From NCBI RefSeq assembly GCF_000313755.1, contig NZ_AMZB01000079.1:1-64000 (forward strand): a DNA stretch of 64,000 bases. The letters are read 5' to 3'. The position numbers and the translations under genes were made by a program. The notes beneath the pieces are model-generated. The model ran no database searches and was not told the DNA's origin. It saw only the letters and a list, made by a program, of their open reading frames with translations. This stretch comes from Pseudomonas nitroreducens TX1 (GTDB taxonomy: Bacteria > Pseudomonadota > Gammaproteobacteria > Pseudomonadales > Pseudomonadaceae). Positions 1-8,614 of the stretch are shown one piece after another. How positions within the stretch are numbered: position 1 is the stretch's first letter; each line of letters starts with the position of its first letter.

Positions 1-1
1 G

Positions 2-100
2 CCCAGCTACCTGAACAGCAAGATCACCCAGATTCCACCCGCCACCGTCGCCGCGATACTCGAGGCGATCACTACGCGAGTTGCACACGCTGATAGCTAG
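2..100 (+). CDS. C-terminal end of an unidentified protein (partial)
   Basis: An open frame enters from the left edge and ends at TAG 98-100, giving 32 residues that finish in RVAHADS. The codon use looks like a real high-GC gene, unlike the AT-rich stretch after it. Too little remains to assign a family. It shows that the window starts inside a gene on the + strand, convergent with the next gene. Confidence 0.45.
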   Translation, partial: PSYLNSKITQIPPATVAAILEAITTRVAHADS

Positions 101-290
101 CTACTCTCCCCACGCAACTCAATACGACCGCAGGTTTCTATTGACAATATGCAATTCTGCTTTATCTTAACCGCGCGCTCCCCAGCTCTCGCGCGCGATC
201 ATACCTTCACGCGCTTCTCAGGTATGTGTCTGATATCATTTGCATTCATGTAAATGAGTAGGACAGGTTAGTGAAGAGGGGGGAAGCGCA

Positions 291-1241
291 CTACTTCTTT
301 GCTGTTTTCATGTTCTTTGCTGTTTTCCTGTAAATACTCTCCAATTTTAGATCTTGATAGAGCTTCTGCCTTATAAAACCTCTATCCCGCCAGTTTTCTT
401 TATAAACAATTTTTTCATCCAGCCGAATATAGACCACACAGTCGCCCTTATCAGAAAAATAAACATTCCTATAAACGGCAAGTATTTTTCTATTTACAAC
501 AACTCTGCCGCCCTCCCGCAATACATCTCCTGGAACTGTTTGAATCTGATGCGGCGTTCGCATGAGTAGACTTTTCGCATATGGCAAAGCAGTTAAACTG
601 TCGCGTATATGCGATTGCGCGCGAGTAATCCTTGTGAGGTGCCTCCAGGCGTAATTACTGATTGAAACATCCCCCAAGCAGCAACTAAACACTCCTTTAA
701 TTCTTGAGAATCTCGGCCAAGCCCAGTCACGCACTTCAGAGGTAGTATTTAGAGAGGGCACGGTAATACCACTCGCATTGGCTACTGGCACTCTCTGCTT
801 ATGCAACAATCGCTCAATCTCAAATCTCGATGCAGGTGTCAGCAGATGGCTTTCCGACACAGATAGAGTTTCAATTGGTGTTTTTTTATCGATCAGCTTC
901 CAGTAAATTTTAGTTTCCGGGTCTAATCGCACCCAGATCAGAAGAACTGGCTGATTTGTTGCTCGCCACTTTTGTATATGTAACTTATCAATATTTTGTA
1001 ATCGCCAGCGTTTTTTTGTCGGAGTCCACCGACCAAAACTTACGCCGGTCTTAACTTGCACTGCCACTTGCATATTAGCTGGACTAGGGAACCTTGTTTC
1101 GAATTTCAACTGAAAATCGAGAGCACCAGTCCCCTCACCTCTCATCGTCTCACGACTGGCTTCCCCATTAAATATTAGCGACAAGGCACTTGCAGCAAGA
1201 CTCTCACCCGCACTTCCTTGATCAAATTCAAAGACATTCAT
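291..1241 (-). CDS. DUF4365-like protein with a PD-(D/E)XK nuclease-type signature
   Basis: A protein of about 316 residues. The N-terminal half has an early acidic residue (ALDFQLKFE) followed by VQVKTG, then a segment ending QPVLLIWVRLD. This spacing resembles DUF4365 and other restriction-endonuclease-like folds, where D and QxK form the metal site. The C-terminal half is not recognised. ATG 1241 is chosen over TTG 1253 because it is the first ATG, but its ribosome-binding site is poor. Base composition is much more AT-rich than the host genes, suggesting transfer. The last codons contain two copies of TTCTTTGCTGTTTTC (295-309, 313-327), giving a repeated KTAK tail. A DNA-cleaving role is inference only. 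Confidence 0.6.
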   Translation of the reverse strand: MNVFEFDQGSAGESLAASALSLIFNGEASRETMRGEGTGALDFQLKFETRFPSPANMQVAVQVKTGVSFGRWTPTKKRWRLQNIDKLHIQKWRATNQPVLLIWVRLDPETKIYWKLIDKKTPIETLSVSESHLLTPASRFEIERLLHKQRVPVANASGITVPSLNTTSEVRDWAWPRFSRIKGVFSCCLGDVSISNYAWRHLTRITRAQSHIRDSLTALPYAKSLLMRTPHQIQTVPGDVLREGGRVVVNRKILAVYRNVYFSDKGDCVVYIRLDEKIVYKENWRDRGFIRQKLYQDLKLESIYRKTAKNMKTAKK

Positions 1242-1285
1242 AGCACACACCAACTAATTATCTTAGAAACAGAAAAGGTGAAAAT

Positions 1286-1858
1286 TTACTTATCTACTCT
1301 AGGCCCCTTCTGGCCGGTTGCTTCAGCTAGTGAGAGCCAGCTACCGCCCTGTTGCAGCCGCTCACAGATGGCCTCAGCCGCCCCGCTAGAATGAGAGGCT
1401 ACGCCTGCACGATTTACTTCACGGCTCGTGCCAACCGCTGACAGTGCCGGTTTCGGCATCGAACTGCACCTCCCCACCGCCCGAATCGCCGTACTTCCAA
1501 GTCGTGAAAATTTCGTTCGCCGTTTAATGATGCGTCTAACGACCGTAGGGTCGACCACCTTAGTGTCGATCGTAGGATAGGTTGCCAGGTAGTCGCGACT
1601 CCCGCTTGTGGAGGCCCTAGTCAAGACTTCTACACCTTCGGCTTCCAGGATTCCCCAGATAAATTCATTGAGACGCGAATCCTGCCCGGCCAGGGTGGCG
1701 CCTATGGTGAATTGGAGCTCACCAGCAGGCGTCAGCTTTCCAATTCGGCGTGTCCGATATTTATGCATTGGGAGGTCAGGCTTGGCCCTGAGGGCAAGCC
1801 AGCCCTTCTGATGCTGGCACCGAAAAAACTCATCGAGAATTGTGAGCAAAAGAGACAT
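1286..1858 (-). CDS. Hypothetical protein
   Basis: An open frame of 190 residues from ATG 1858 with only a weak Shine-Dalgarno. The first 110 residues look like a folded protein (LTPAGELQFTIGATLAGQD, FIWGILEAEGVEVL). The remainder is rich in Ser, Ala and Arg and could be read-through after a frameshift. It lies between two proteins with nuclease-like signatures on the same strand, 45 bases from one and 88 from the other, so the three may form a unit. No family is recognised. Confidence 0.4.
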   Translation of the reverse strand: MSLLLTILDEFFRCQHQKGWLALRAKPDLPMHKYRTRRIGKLTPAGELQFTIGATLAGQDSRLNEFIWGILEAEGVEVLTRASTSGSRDYLATYPTIDTKVVDPTVVRRIIKRRTKFSRLGSTAIRAVGRCSSMPKPALSAVGTSREVNRAGVASHSSGAAEAICERLQQGGSWLSLAEATGQKGPRVDK

Positions 1859-1946
1859 GTGGGCTTCGTCCAGTGTCGGGCTCTATGACTCAGAGAGTGG
1901 TACGGCCAGCATCACCGCTCAGGTGCAACATCCGCACTCCTGCGGG

Positions 1947-3428
1947 TTAAAGCCCTGAGAAAAGGTAGCTGTCCTCATGTTTTCGATACGTGATAACCGC
2001 CCCTCCCAAAGCTTGCGAGATCGGCTTGAGGAAGTCGTTTCGAGGGAGTTCGGGGAGCACTAGGAAGCGCCTCACCGGTAAGCCCAATCGCGCCTTTATG
2101 CTCTCGCCGTGAAGCAATAGCTGGCCAACAGCGGTGTAAACACTCTGTGTATCGGCAGAGGTCTTCACCTCGTATAGCTCCGTCCAGTCGGCGTGGGTTG
2201 CCGCAAGGTCGATGGCCTGGTTTTTCTGTAGATTCGCCCCACTTCCTAGAGCCTTGGCCAGCGCGGCAACAATGGCTCCATGCTCCACTACCCGCTTACC
2301 TGTCGTAGCCGGCGGCGCTACGTTCGTCTCGCCTGAGAACTCATCGAAGTACGCGGATAGGGCCATCATCGAGTCTCGTTGCGCGGCCCCGCTCTTCCCT
2401 GCACCATTTCCGCCGCTATTCCGAGCCTCGGCACTCATAGCGGCAATTCGAGTCGCTACCTCGCGGGCCTCCTGGGCGAAGGCAAAGAGCTTGTCGATCA
2501 TGTCTGGCTCATTTAGGCCGGCAATCAAGATGACTCGATTCGTTTGTTTGCCATCCCGAGCATCCACGCAGTTACTGAACTGAGATAGGACGAGGTCCTT
2601 CGGCAGGCCGGCTTTGCCCTTTGTGAGCTTTCCGCGGTGAGCCAGGAAGATCTCGCCTGTTGCGTCGCGAACAAACGCGCCGGCGTAGAGCCTCGAACAG
2701 GTCTCTTTCGGGAAGTTCAGCTGCACGGCCAGTTCCAGCCAGTCAGACTCGCCTGGCGCACCAAATAGCAGGTGATTCACGTACTTGGCCGGGTCATGCC
2801 CCAGCGGTGACCAGCCGCGAACCCGATCTCCTTTGTCATGCTCAAAAAAGACGTCGCCGGTGTGATGCCCAGATGGGTATGTGAGCTCTCGCGATTCCCT
2901 GTACGGGAACCCCTTGCGCATGATCTTCGCAAACTTGGCGTTCAGCGCCGCGATGTCTGCCGGGTCGGTGATGACCTCGAATAGGTGATCTGTGCCCTCT
3001 GCGCTGCTAGGGGCAGCCTTGATCGTTGCCCGGCTCAGGATGCTATTAAAGACGCGCTGGCCAATCTCCCTGACCCCATTGCGCCAGTAGTTTTTAGCCA
3101 TCGATGGAGGGATAGTCTCGAGGTAGCTGTCTCCTTCCTTGGCCGGCACCGCAAACGCGAACGGCTCGTAGTCGTCGATGATGGCAAGGAGATCGCCTTT
3201 ATCGCTCTCGGGATCGGGCTCGACCGAGCCAATGCGCGCCACACCGAAGTAGTGGGGCCGCTCGCTGAGGCGGCGCTCGGTGAAGGCTTTATCAAGCAGC
3301 TTGCCCTTGTAGTAGATGACCTGCGTGCCGGGCTTGAGGATCGAGCTGTAGCGCTTGGGGAAGTGGTAGATGGCGCCTGTCTCGTCGTTCCAGATGGAGA
3401 CGTCGTTTTCAGCGATAACAGCGGGCAT
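1947..3428 (-). CDS. Putative restriction-type protein with C-terminal PD-(D/E)XK-like core
   Basis: A 493-residue protein starting at ATG 3428, preceded by AAAGGA; the frame is open further upstream but that part is Arg-rich and non-protein-like. The N-terminus (YHFPKRYSSILKPGTQVIYY, then HYFGVARIGSV) resembles small PUA/EVE-like domains fused to restriction enzymes; that resemblance is from memory and untested. The C-terminus has the order D, then ELYEVKT, then QLLLHGE, typical of RecB/Mrr-like nucleases with an E-x-K catalytic pair. Type IV restriction or another DNA-targeting defence role is an inference. No methyltransferase is adjacent. Confidence 0.6.
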   Translation of the reverse strand: MPAVIAENDVSIWNDETGAIYHFPKRYSSILKPGTQVIYYKGKLLDKAFTERRLSERPHYFGVARIGSVEPDPESDKGDLLAIIDDYEPFAFAVPAKEGDSYLETIPPSMAKNYWRNGVREIGQRVFNSILSRATIKAAPSSAEGTDHLFEVITDPADIAALNAKFAKIMRKGFPYRESRELTYPSGHHTGDVFFEHDKGDRVRGWSPLGHDPAKYVNHLLFGAPGESDWLELAVQLNFPKETCSRLYAGAFVRDATGEIFLAHRGKLTKGKAGLPKDLVLSQFSNCVDARDGKQTNRVILIAGLNEPDMIDKLFAFAQEAREVATRIAAMSAEARNSGGNGAGKSGAAQRDSMMALSAYFDEFSGETNVAPPATTGKRVVEHGAIVAALAKALGSGANLQKNQAIDLAATHADWTELYEVKTSADTQSVYTAVGQLLLHGESIKARLGLPVRRFLVLPELPRNDFLKPISQALGGAVITYRKHEDSYLFSGL

Positions 3429-3655
3429 GAGTCGGGAGTCCTTTCCTTGGCGAAGCAGCCACCCTACCGAAGCTAAAGGGGGTCTGCGCCTTCGATTACG
3501 TTGCACTCGACGCCGCCCCAAGCTCACATCGTTTGAAGGCCGCGCAGAGGTAGAGGAGTGTACTTTACAGGATTTTCTCCACCTGAAGGCCACTTGCCAT
3601 CTACACCTCCTTTGAACAGAATTACTCAATACTGCCCCTTATCTTGAGATGAAAA

Positions 3656-5287
3656 ATGCCTAGGGCCTTCTACAAATACGTCCTCCTCGCCGCAATTGTG
3701 CTATTCAGTCCGATCGCAGCGACCAAGCCTGCTGCGGTTCCTGATAAGAATTCCCAGCTTCAGGCACAGAAGGACCTCCACGAGCAAATCAGGAACGCAG
3801 AGTTAGAAGTTCAACATCTCAAAGAACAACTCAGTTACGTCACAACAAAAGTAACAATTAACGAGGCGATAGCGAACAATCAGTTGTCAATGCAAGACAA
3901 AAGGCTTGCAGACCTTGGGCTTCAAACCGCCCAACAGGCGAACTACATGGGGTCTATCTCCAACCTTTCGACGCTTGTCGGCCTTGGAATAACAGTATTA
4001 ACAATCTTAGTTGCCTTTGTGACTTACATAAGCGTAAAGAACAAAGCCACCAGTGAAGCCAAGGAAGCTGCTGAACATTGGTTTCGGGATCACGGCGAGA
4101 TCTTAACAGTTCGAATCCAAACCCTACATGAAGAAGCAAGTAACTTACGTAGCGAAGTTGAAAAACTTAAAGATGTATCTCAGGAAGCCATTCGTGAGAT
4201 ACACCAACGCAGAGACGAATTCTTCAAGGCCGCCGACGAAATTCTCCTCACAACGCGCCCCCCAGTGCCTGCCAACGTTGCCGAGCATCGAACCGATAGC
4301 CCATCCAAGCACAAACATCAAAAGACCCCCCCCCAAACAGACTCAAGCAGCGATAAGAATATAGACAAAGTCAGGAAGATTAGTGAAGAACTGGAATTCA
4401 AACCAGAATCCACCTTTACCTCAGATGAGCACTTTGCTCGTGGCCTTTCTTTGTTATCGCAAGATAGCTTCAATCCCGCACTAATAAATCTCAGGAAAGC
4501 TATCAATCTAGAGACTCACTCAGCGTCACCTAACGAGGAAAACCTCGTAAAAATGATGTTCGCACTAGCTTTGTGCTATAGCAATCTGAAGCGTAATAAA
4601 TCTGAAATTTCGATATATAACGAGATTCTGGAGCGATTTAGAGACTCGCCCAACAGCAACATTATCGAATACCTCCTAATGTCCTCAATCAACAAATCTA
4701 TTCGTTTATCTGAGCAGGATCGAGTCCCCGAAGCAATTGAATTAATAGACACCACCATAGCCAAATATGAGTCCAGCAGCGACACAAAAATCGCAAAATA
4801 CATACCTACTCTTTATGGCGCAAAAGCCTCTATCCTTAGCAACAATAACGACCTCGGGGAAGCACTTACCATTTGCGACAATTTTGAAAGAAATTTCAAA
4901 ATAGACGAATACGAAAATAGCAATCTAGAATTTTCAAGAATAAAAAACACACGCGCCTACTGCCACATACTTTTATCCAAGAAGAACTGGAGCGACACAG
5001 CCACACGCATCAACCACTTAGAGCTAGCAATAAAAACCCTTATCCAAGCTATCGCTGACAACGACTATCGGCCCGTCGTTCTGGGAAATCTTGGCTATGC
5101 TTATCACCTACTGGGCGATACTGAACGCGCCGTAAGCTTTACCACCGAATGCCTTAAGCTTGGTGGCAAAGAGACTTATGAACTACAAAAGGAAGATGCT
5201 TTAAAATATAGGCTGGCCCCTCAGGACCCCTCATATGAAGCACTACTGAAAACCACATGGGAATCGCTTTCAGGGGAAGCTGAATAA
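3656..5287 (+). CDS. Membrane-anchored coiled-coil and TPR protein, unknown function
   Basis: A 543-residue protein. Residues 5-22 form a signal-like hydrophobic segment ending near AAT; 30-95 is heptad-rich; 103-127 is a clear membrane segment (LVGLGITVLTILVAFVTYIS); 130-190 is a second coiled coil; 190-245 is a charged linker; and 255-530 is a series of TPR-like helix pairs (ALALCYSNL, NLGYAYHLLGDTERAV). The likely topology is a periplasmic coil and a cytoplasmic TPR scaffold. It is AT-rich relative to the host and diverges from the restriction-like gene across 227 bases. The linker contains a run of nine C bases. No family is recognised. Confidence 0.65.
   Translation: MPRAFYKYVLLAAIVLFSPIAATKPAAVPDKNSQLQAQKDLHEQIRNAELEVQHLKEQLSYVTTKVTINEAIANNQLSMQDKRLADLGLQTAQQANYMGSISNLSTLVGLGITVLTILVAFVTYISVKNKATSEAKEAAEHWFRDHGEILTVRIQTLHEEASNLRSEVEKLKDVSQEAIREIHQRRDEFFKAADEILLTTRPPVPANVAEHRTDSPSKHKHQKTPPQTDSSSDKNIDKVRKISEELEFKPESTFTSDEHFARGLSLLSQDSFNPALINLRKAINLETHSASPNEENLVKMMFALALCYSNLKRNKSEISIYNEILERFRDSPNSNIIEYLLMSSINKSIRLSEQDRVPEAIELIDTTIAKYESSSDTKIAKYIPTLYGAKASILSNNNDLGEALTICDNFERNFKIDEYENSNLEFSRIKNTRAYCHILLSKKNWSDTATRINHLELAIKTLIQAIADNDYRPVVLGNLGYAYHLLGDTERAVSFTTECLKLGGKETYELQKEDALKYRLAPQDPSYEALLKTTWESLSGEAE
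4326..4334 (+). repeat. C9 homopolymer inside the TPR-protein gene
   Basis: Nine consecutive C bases fall at codons 224-226 in the linker before the TPR region. Loss of one C would move translation into a frame that stops at 4364, removing all TPR repeats. Confidence 0.9.
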
Positions 5288-5298
5288 TTTCATTATTT

Positions 5299-6567
5299 CT
5301 ATGGAATTCTCCACAACTGCCTCAAGTTTGTCGTGTAACGACGGCTCAACAAGTCTCTCCGCATTCCCCAGTCCGGTTCCGTGGGTACCCCACCCGGCCG
5401 GACCGTCCCCCTTCCCCACTTCGTGTTGATGGCATCCATTACGGCCATGGCCTTTGTGGCGCGCTCGGGCTGGGTGGGCGCGAACAGGTCGCCGGTGAAT
5501 TCACCAGGCTGGCGGAGATCGAGCAGCAGCACCTCGGCCTTGCTGAAGGCAAATCCTTCCCGGTAGACCAGTTCCAGGCCATCCATGGCGGCCTTGGTGA
5601 TCAGTCGGGTGTCGTCGGTGGGGTACGGCAATTCGACGCTGACGCCCTTGGCGAACTTGGGTTCGTCGGGGTTGAACATGCCGGTGCGGATGCTGACCTG
5701 CACGCGCTTGCAGTACGAGCCCTGGGCGCGGAGCTTTTCGCAGGCGCGGGCGGCGTAGGTGGCTACGGCTTCGCGGATGGGTGGGAGTTCGTGCAAGCGT
5801 TTGCCGAACATCCTGGAGCAGCAGATCTCCTGCTTGGGTGGTGCGGCCTCCTCGAGCTCCAGGCAGGCGACGCCGCGCAGTTCGCGGGCGGTCTTTTCGA
5901 TGACGACGTTGAACTGTTTGCGCAGAGTCCAGGCGTCGGCCTGGGCGAGATCCCAGGCGGTGTTGATACCCTGGGCGTTGAGGTGTTCTGTCATGTGACG
6001 GCCGACGCCCCAGACGTCGCTGACCTTGCAGGCCCTGAGCAGGCGATCGCGGCGGGCTGGGTCGCGCACGTCTAGTACACCGCCGGTCTGGGCTTGCCAC
6101 TTTTTGGCGCCGTGGTTGGCGAGCTTTGCGAGGGTCTTGGAGGTGCCGATGCCGACGCCAACGGGGATGCCGGTGCAGCGCAATACCCGGGCGCGCATTT
6201 CTCGGCCGAGGCGCACCAGGTCGCCGGGCATGCCGGTGAGGTCGGCGAAGCATTCGTCAATGCTGTAGACCTCGACCGCCGGCGCCATCTCCTCGAGGAG
6301 GGTCATGACGCGGGCGCTCATATCGCCATAGAGGGCGTAGTTGCTGGAGAACGCCAGGATGCCCAGGCGCTCCAGCTTGTGGCGGATCTTGAAGTAGGGC
6401 TCCCCCATGGCGATGTGGGGCTTGGCATCGGCGCTGCGGGCGATGACGCAGCCGTCGTTGTTGGAGAGGACGACGATCGGTGTGCGGGCCAGGTCGGGGC
6501 GGAAGACGCGTTCGCAGCTGGCGTAGAACGAATTGCAGTCGATCAGCGCGATGGCGCGGTCAGGCAT
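5299..6567 (-). CDS. umuC: DNA polymerase V catalytic subunit UmuC (RulB-like)
   Basis: Y-family translesion polymerase of 422 residues, normal for UmuC. Catalytic motifs are visible: D10 in [13 protein letters not shown]104-E105 in [10 protein letters not shown], and the steric-gate-region [10 protein letters not shown]. The C-terminal DUF4113-like tail ends [11 protein letters not shown]. It starts at ATG 6567 and overlaps the end of umuD by 8 bases, so the two are translationally coupled and share the LexA-controlled promoter. The convergent neighbour is the TPR-protein gene. With UmuD'2 it would copy past lesions during the SOS response. Confidence 0.95.
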   Translation of the reverse strand: MPDRAIALIDCNSFYASCERVFRPDLARTPIVVLSNNDGCVIARSADAKPHIAMGEPYFKIRHKLERLGILAFSSNYALYGDMSARVMTLLEEMAPAVEVYSIDECFADLTGMPGDLVRLGREMRARVLRCTGIPVGVGIGTSKTLAKLANHGAKKWQAQTGGVLDVRDPARRDRLLRACKVSDVWGVGRHMTEHLNAQGINTAWDLAQADAWTLRKQFNVVIEKTARELRGVACLELEEAAPPKQEICCSRMFGKRLHELPPIREAVATYAARACEKLRAQGSYCKRVQVSIRTGMFNPDEPKFAKGVSVELPYPTDDTRLITKAAMDGLELVYREGFAFSKAEVLLLDLRQPGEFTGDLFAPTQPERATKAMAVMDAINTKWGRGTVRPGGVPTEPDWGMRRDLLSRRYTTNLRQLWRIP

Positions 6568-6991
6568 GGTCGTGGCACCGGATGGTGTAGCGCACCACTC
6601 CCCAGATCAGCAGTTCGTCCCCTTCCAGGATGTAGCGCGGTGGGTACTTGGGGTTTTCGGCGCGCAGGACGATCTGGCCGAGCTCCTTGGCCAGGCGCTT
6701 GACGGTGGGCTCGCCGTTTACGGCGGCGATAACGATGTCGCCCGGTTCTGCCTCGCGGGAGCGGTCGACCACCATGAGGTCCCCATCGTGGATGCCGGCG
6801 CGGATCATGCTGTCGCCGCCGGAACGCACCAGGTAGGTATGGGGCGCCCTCACCTGCAGGATCTCGTCCAGGGAGATCTCGCGCTCGAGGTGGTCCTGGG
6901 CGGGCGACGGGAAGCCGGCCGGCACGCGGAAGGCGAACAGGGGAAGTGGGCGACTGCGGGCCAGCAGGCGCGCGACTACGTCATGAAGCAT
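6560..6991 (-). CDS. umuD: SOS mutagenesis protein UmuD (RulA-like)
   Basis: A 143-residue S24-family autoprotease. The self-cleavage site Ala25-Gly26 (VPAGFPSP), catalytic Ser61 (GGDSM) and Lys98 (TVKRL) are all present, so RecA-stimulated conversion to UmuD' should be intact. ATG 6991 is chosen because it gives the usual length; the frame upstream runs through the LexA box and the opposite gene. It forms an operon with umuC. Confidence 0.94.
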   Translation of the reverse strand: MLHDVVARLLARSRPLPLFAFRVPAGFPSPAQDHLEREISLDEILQVRAPHTYLVRSGGDSMIRAGIHDGDLMVVDRSREAEPGDIVIAAVNGEPTVKRLAKELGQIVLRAENPKYPPRYILEGDELLIWGVVRYTIRCHDHA

Positions 6992-7006
6992 GGGAAAGGT
7001 CCGATA

Positions 7007-7026
7007 TACTGTATATAAATACAGTA
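7007..7026. promoter_or_regulatory. LexA (SOS) box between umuDC and the SRAP gene
   Basis: TACTGTATATAAATACAGTA is a near-perfect palindrome; its core CTG-N10-CAG at 7009-7024 differs from the enterobacterial consensus by one central base. It lies 18 bases upstream of the umuD start and 56 bases upstream of the SRAP start, so one repressor site can control both divergent units. Confidence 0.93.
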
Positions 7027-7079
7027 ATAGACCAAGGACGTTTCCTACAATGGGAGGGAGACAAACGGAGGGCGTGCTG

Positions 7080-7775
7080 ATGTGCGGAAGGTACGTATCG
7101 CCAGACGAAGCTGCGATGGAGCGGTATTGGCATATCGGTGCAAGGAACTCCGGGCGGTGGATCCAGCGCATCTATAACGTTGCGCCGACCACACAGGTGC
7201 CGATGGTGTTCCTCAATGAGGCGGGAGAACAGGAGGTGATCGCAGCCCGCTGGGGGCTGATCCCGTTCTGGTGGAAGAAGGACAAGCTACCGCCGATGAC
7301 CTTCAACGCACGCAGCGAGGAGGCACCGACGAAGCCGATGTGGCGGGATGCGATCCGGCACCGTCGCTGCCTGATGCCGGCGGCGGGCTGGTACGAGTGG
7401 AACGAGAAGGAGCCGGTGAAGAACAAGGCGGGCCGGACGGTGAACCAGCCCTACTATCATCATGCGCCTGGCGATAACGTCTTGGCGATCGCCGGGATCT
7501 GGTCAACCTGGTCGCCGCCGGAGGGCGAGCCGATTACCTCGTGCGCGCTGCTGACGAAGGATGCCGCCGGGCCAGTGGCGGCGATCCACCACCGGATGCC
7601 GGTGATCCTGGCGCCTGAGCAGTGGGAGTGTTGGCTGTCACCGCAGACATCCCTGGAGCTGGCCTACGACACCATTGCGTTGAGCCGGGAAGATTTTGAG
7701 GCGTACGCGGTGACTACCGACGTGGGAAACGCTCGTAATCAGGGATCCGAATTGATTGAACGGATTTCGCGCTGA
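7080..7775 (+). CDS. SRAP-family abasic-site shield protein (YedK/HMCES-like)
   Basis: A 231-residue SRAP protein. The family crosslinks to abasic sites in single-stranded DNA through Cys2 once Met1 is removed. Here the protein begins MCGRY only if ATG 7080 is used (GGAGGG seven bases upstream), which decides the start. Other family residues are visible: N33 in NVAPT, WGLIPFW, N76 and R78 in FNARSE, E106 in GWYEW, and H171 in HHRMPVIL. Length matches YedK. It diverges from umuDC at a LexA box, so it is expected to be SOS-induced and to protect abasic sites while Pol V is active. Confidence 0.95.
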   Translation: MCGRYVSPDEAAMERYWHIGARNSGRWIQRIYNVAPTTQVPMVFLNEAGEQEVIAARWGLIPFWWKKDKLPPMTFNARSEEAPTKPMWRDAIRHRRCLMPAAGWYEWNEKEPVKNKAGRTVNQPYYHHAPGDNVLAIAGIWSTWSPPEGEPITSCALLTKDAAGPVAAIHHRMPVILAPEQWECWLSPQTSLELAYDTIALSREDFEAYAVTTDVGNARNQGSELIERISR

Positions 7776-8038
7776 TTCCGGTGACGAAACGGCGATCAAT
7801 ACGATGGGCTTCGTAGACTACGGCGTAAGCTACGAAAACTCTACTAGTAATTTTTCTCCCAGAATTACGCCACTCAAACGTTAGAGTTTTTCGCCACTTA
7901 CTTTAAACGACACAACTTAGTACGTTTTTAGATTCTCTATTTTATGCAACTGAAATTGCGACGATAAAACTGGGTAAGCTTTTCGGCACCGTCTAAAACA
8001 CCTCACTATTTAGACATTGAAAAAATACGACGAAACAG

Positions 8039-8117
8039 GACAATTGGCCAAACGCCCAAATGACCAATTGGACAAATGGCCAGATGACGCAATAACGCAA
8101 TGACAAAATGACGCAAA
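8039..8117. repeat. Cluster of short degenerate motifs (CCAATTGG / ATGACGCAA type)
   Basis: A dense run of related words: CAATTGGCC, CCAATTGG (8064-8071), ACAAATGGCC, ATGACGCAA (8084-8092), AACGCAATGAC, AAAATGACGCAA (8105-8116). Two copies of ATGACGCAA and several ATGAC/ATGGCC words recur at about 8-12 base spacing. It resembles a multi-site binding region rather than coding DNA. Confidence 0.5.
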
Positions 8118-8342
8118 GCCCCGCCATCTCTGGGGTACAGCACAACCAACACCAGAGCCAACCCAGGAATACACGGTACAATATCACTGCATGGTGCAAA
8201 TTTTAGGTCGTCCGCAAAGAGTGATAGCTAGAGGCCCTAAAGAGCCCCTTGCAAATGTTCTTACGGCGAATTATCTTTGCTTTGCCAAACAGCTCTTCGC
8301 CTCTTCGCTACTTGTAGCGCAGCGGATTTATTTGGCAAAAAA

Positions 8343-8368
8343 AAGCCCCCGGCAGTAACCGGGGGCTT
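8343..8368 (-). terminator. Rho-independent terminator (minus strand)
   Basis: Stem GCCCCCGG / CCGGGGGC with loop CAGTAA; A8 on the + strand at its left side gives a T8 tract on the minus strand. It would end minus-strand transcription from the endolysin end of the late region, or a transcript antisense to the 26-residue gene. Confidence 0.85.
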
Positions 8369-8493
8369 CCGATAAGAGCGATCAACAGACCGTTGATCTT
8401 TAGGACCAATCGGTGATGCTGATACCCCTATCACTCGCGTGTTCAAGGTATCACAAAGCCGTTGGGTTGTCAGATAACTCAGTGGAGGTGCCT

Positions 8494-8574
8494 ATGGGCA
8501 GACTCATTGAAGCGTTCCAGCTGGTGATCGCCATGATCAGCTTGGTGCTTCAGGTGTTACCGTTCATCAAGTAA
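8494..8574 (+). CDS. 26-residue hydrophobic peptide
   Basis: ATG 8494 follows GGAGG with ideal spacing and encodes 26 residues: a short polar start (MGRLIEAFQ), a hydrophobic stretch (LVIAMISLVLQVLPFI) and a C-terminal Lys. A strong terminator begins ten bases after the stop, so this looks like a self-contained transcription unit. Size and hydrophobicity resemble type I toxins and small phage membrane peptides; neither role can be proved from sequence. Confidence 0.6.
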   Translation: MGRLIEAFQLVIAMISLVLQVLPFIK

Positions 8575-8584
8575 GTCCTTACCG

Positions 8585-8614
8585 GCCGGGCACCTTGGGT
8601 GCCCGGCTTTTTTT
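8585..8614 (+). terminator. Rho-independent terminator of the 26-residue gene
   Basis: Stem GCCGGGCACC / GGTGCCCGGC with a three-base loop, followed by T7. It ends the short + strand unit and abuts the stop codon of the convergent endolysin gene. Confidence 0.92.

Larger units (their letters stand above)
7776..8493. other. Gene-poor AT-rich interval
   Basis: No convincing gene lies here. The first 250 bases are AT-rich, with a weak hairpin (TTCGTAG 7810-7816 pairing with CTACGAA 7830-7836). A short-motif array occupies 8039-8117 and a minus-strand terminator 8343-8368. The open frames at 7993-8199 and 8261-8446 on the minus strand run through the array and the terminator and look accidental. 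The left prophage boundary probably lies in or left of this interval. Confidence 0.6.

Noticed and set aside
141-168. TTGACA and TATCTT with a 16-base spacer on the + strand.
   Set aside because: It faces into the 3' end of an opposite gene and no frame or RNA feature follows; it may be an accidental match in AT-rich DNA.
7993-8199. 68-residue minus-strand frame across the short-motif cluster.
   Set aside because: Its repeated VIWPFVQLVIWAFGQL peptide is simply the translation of the DNA repeats, and it has no ribosome-binding site.
91-8231. TGATAGCTAG at 91-100 and 8222-8231 as possible attachment repeats.
   Set aside because: A ten-base match is expected many times by chance in 64 kb, and it is unrelated to the tRNA-Cys end.
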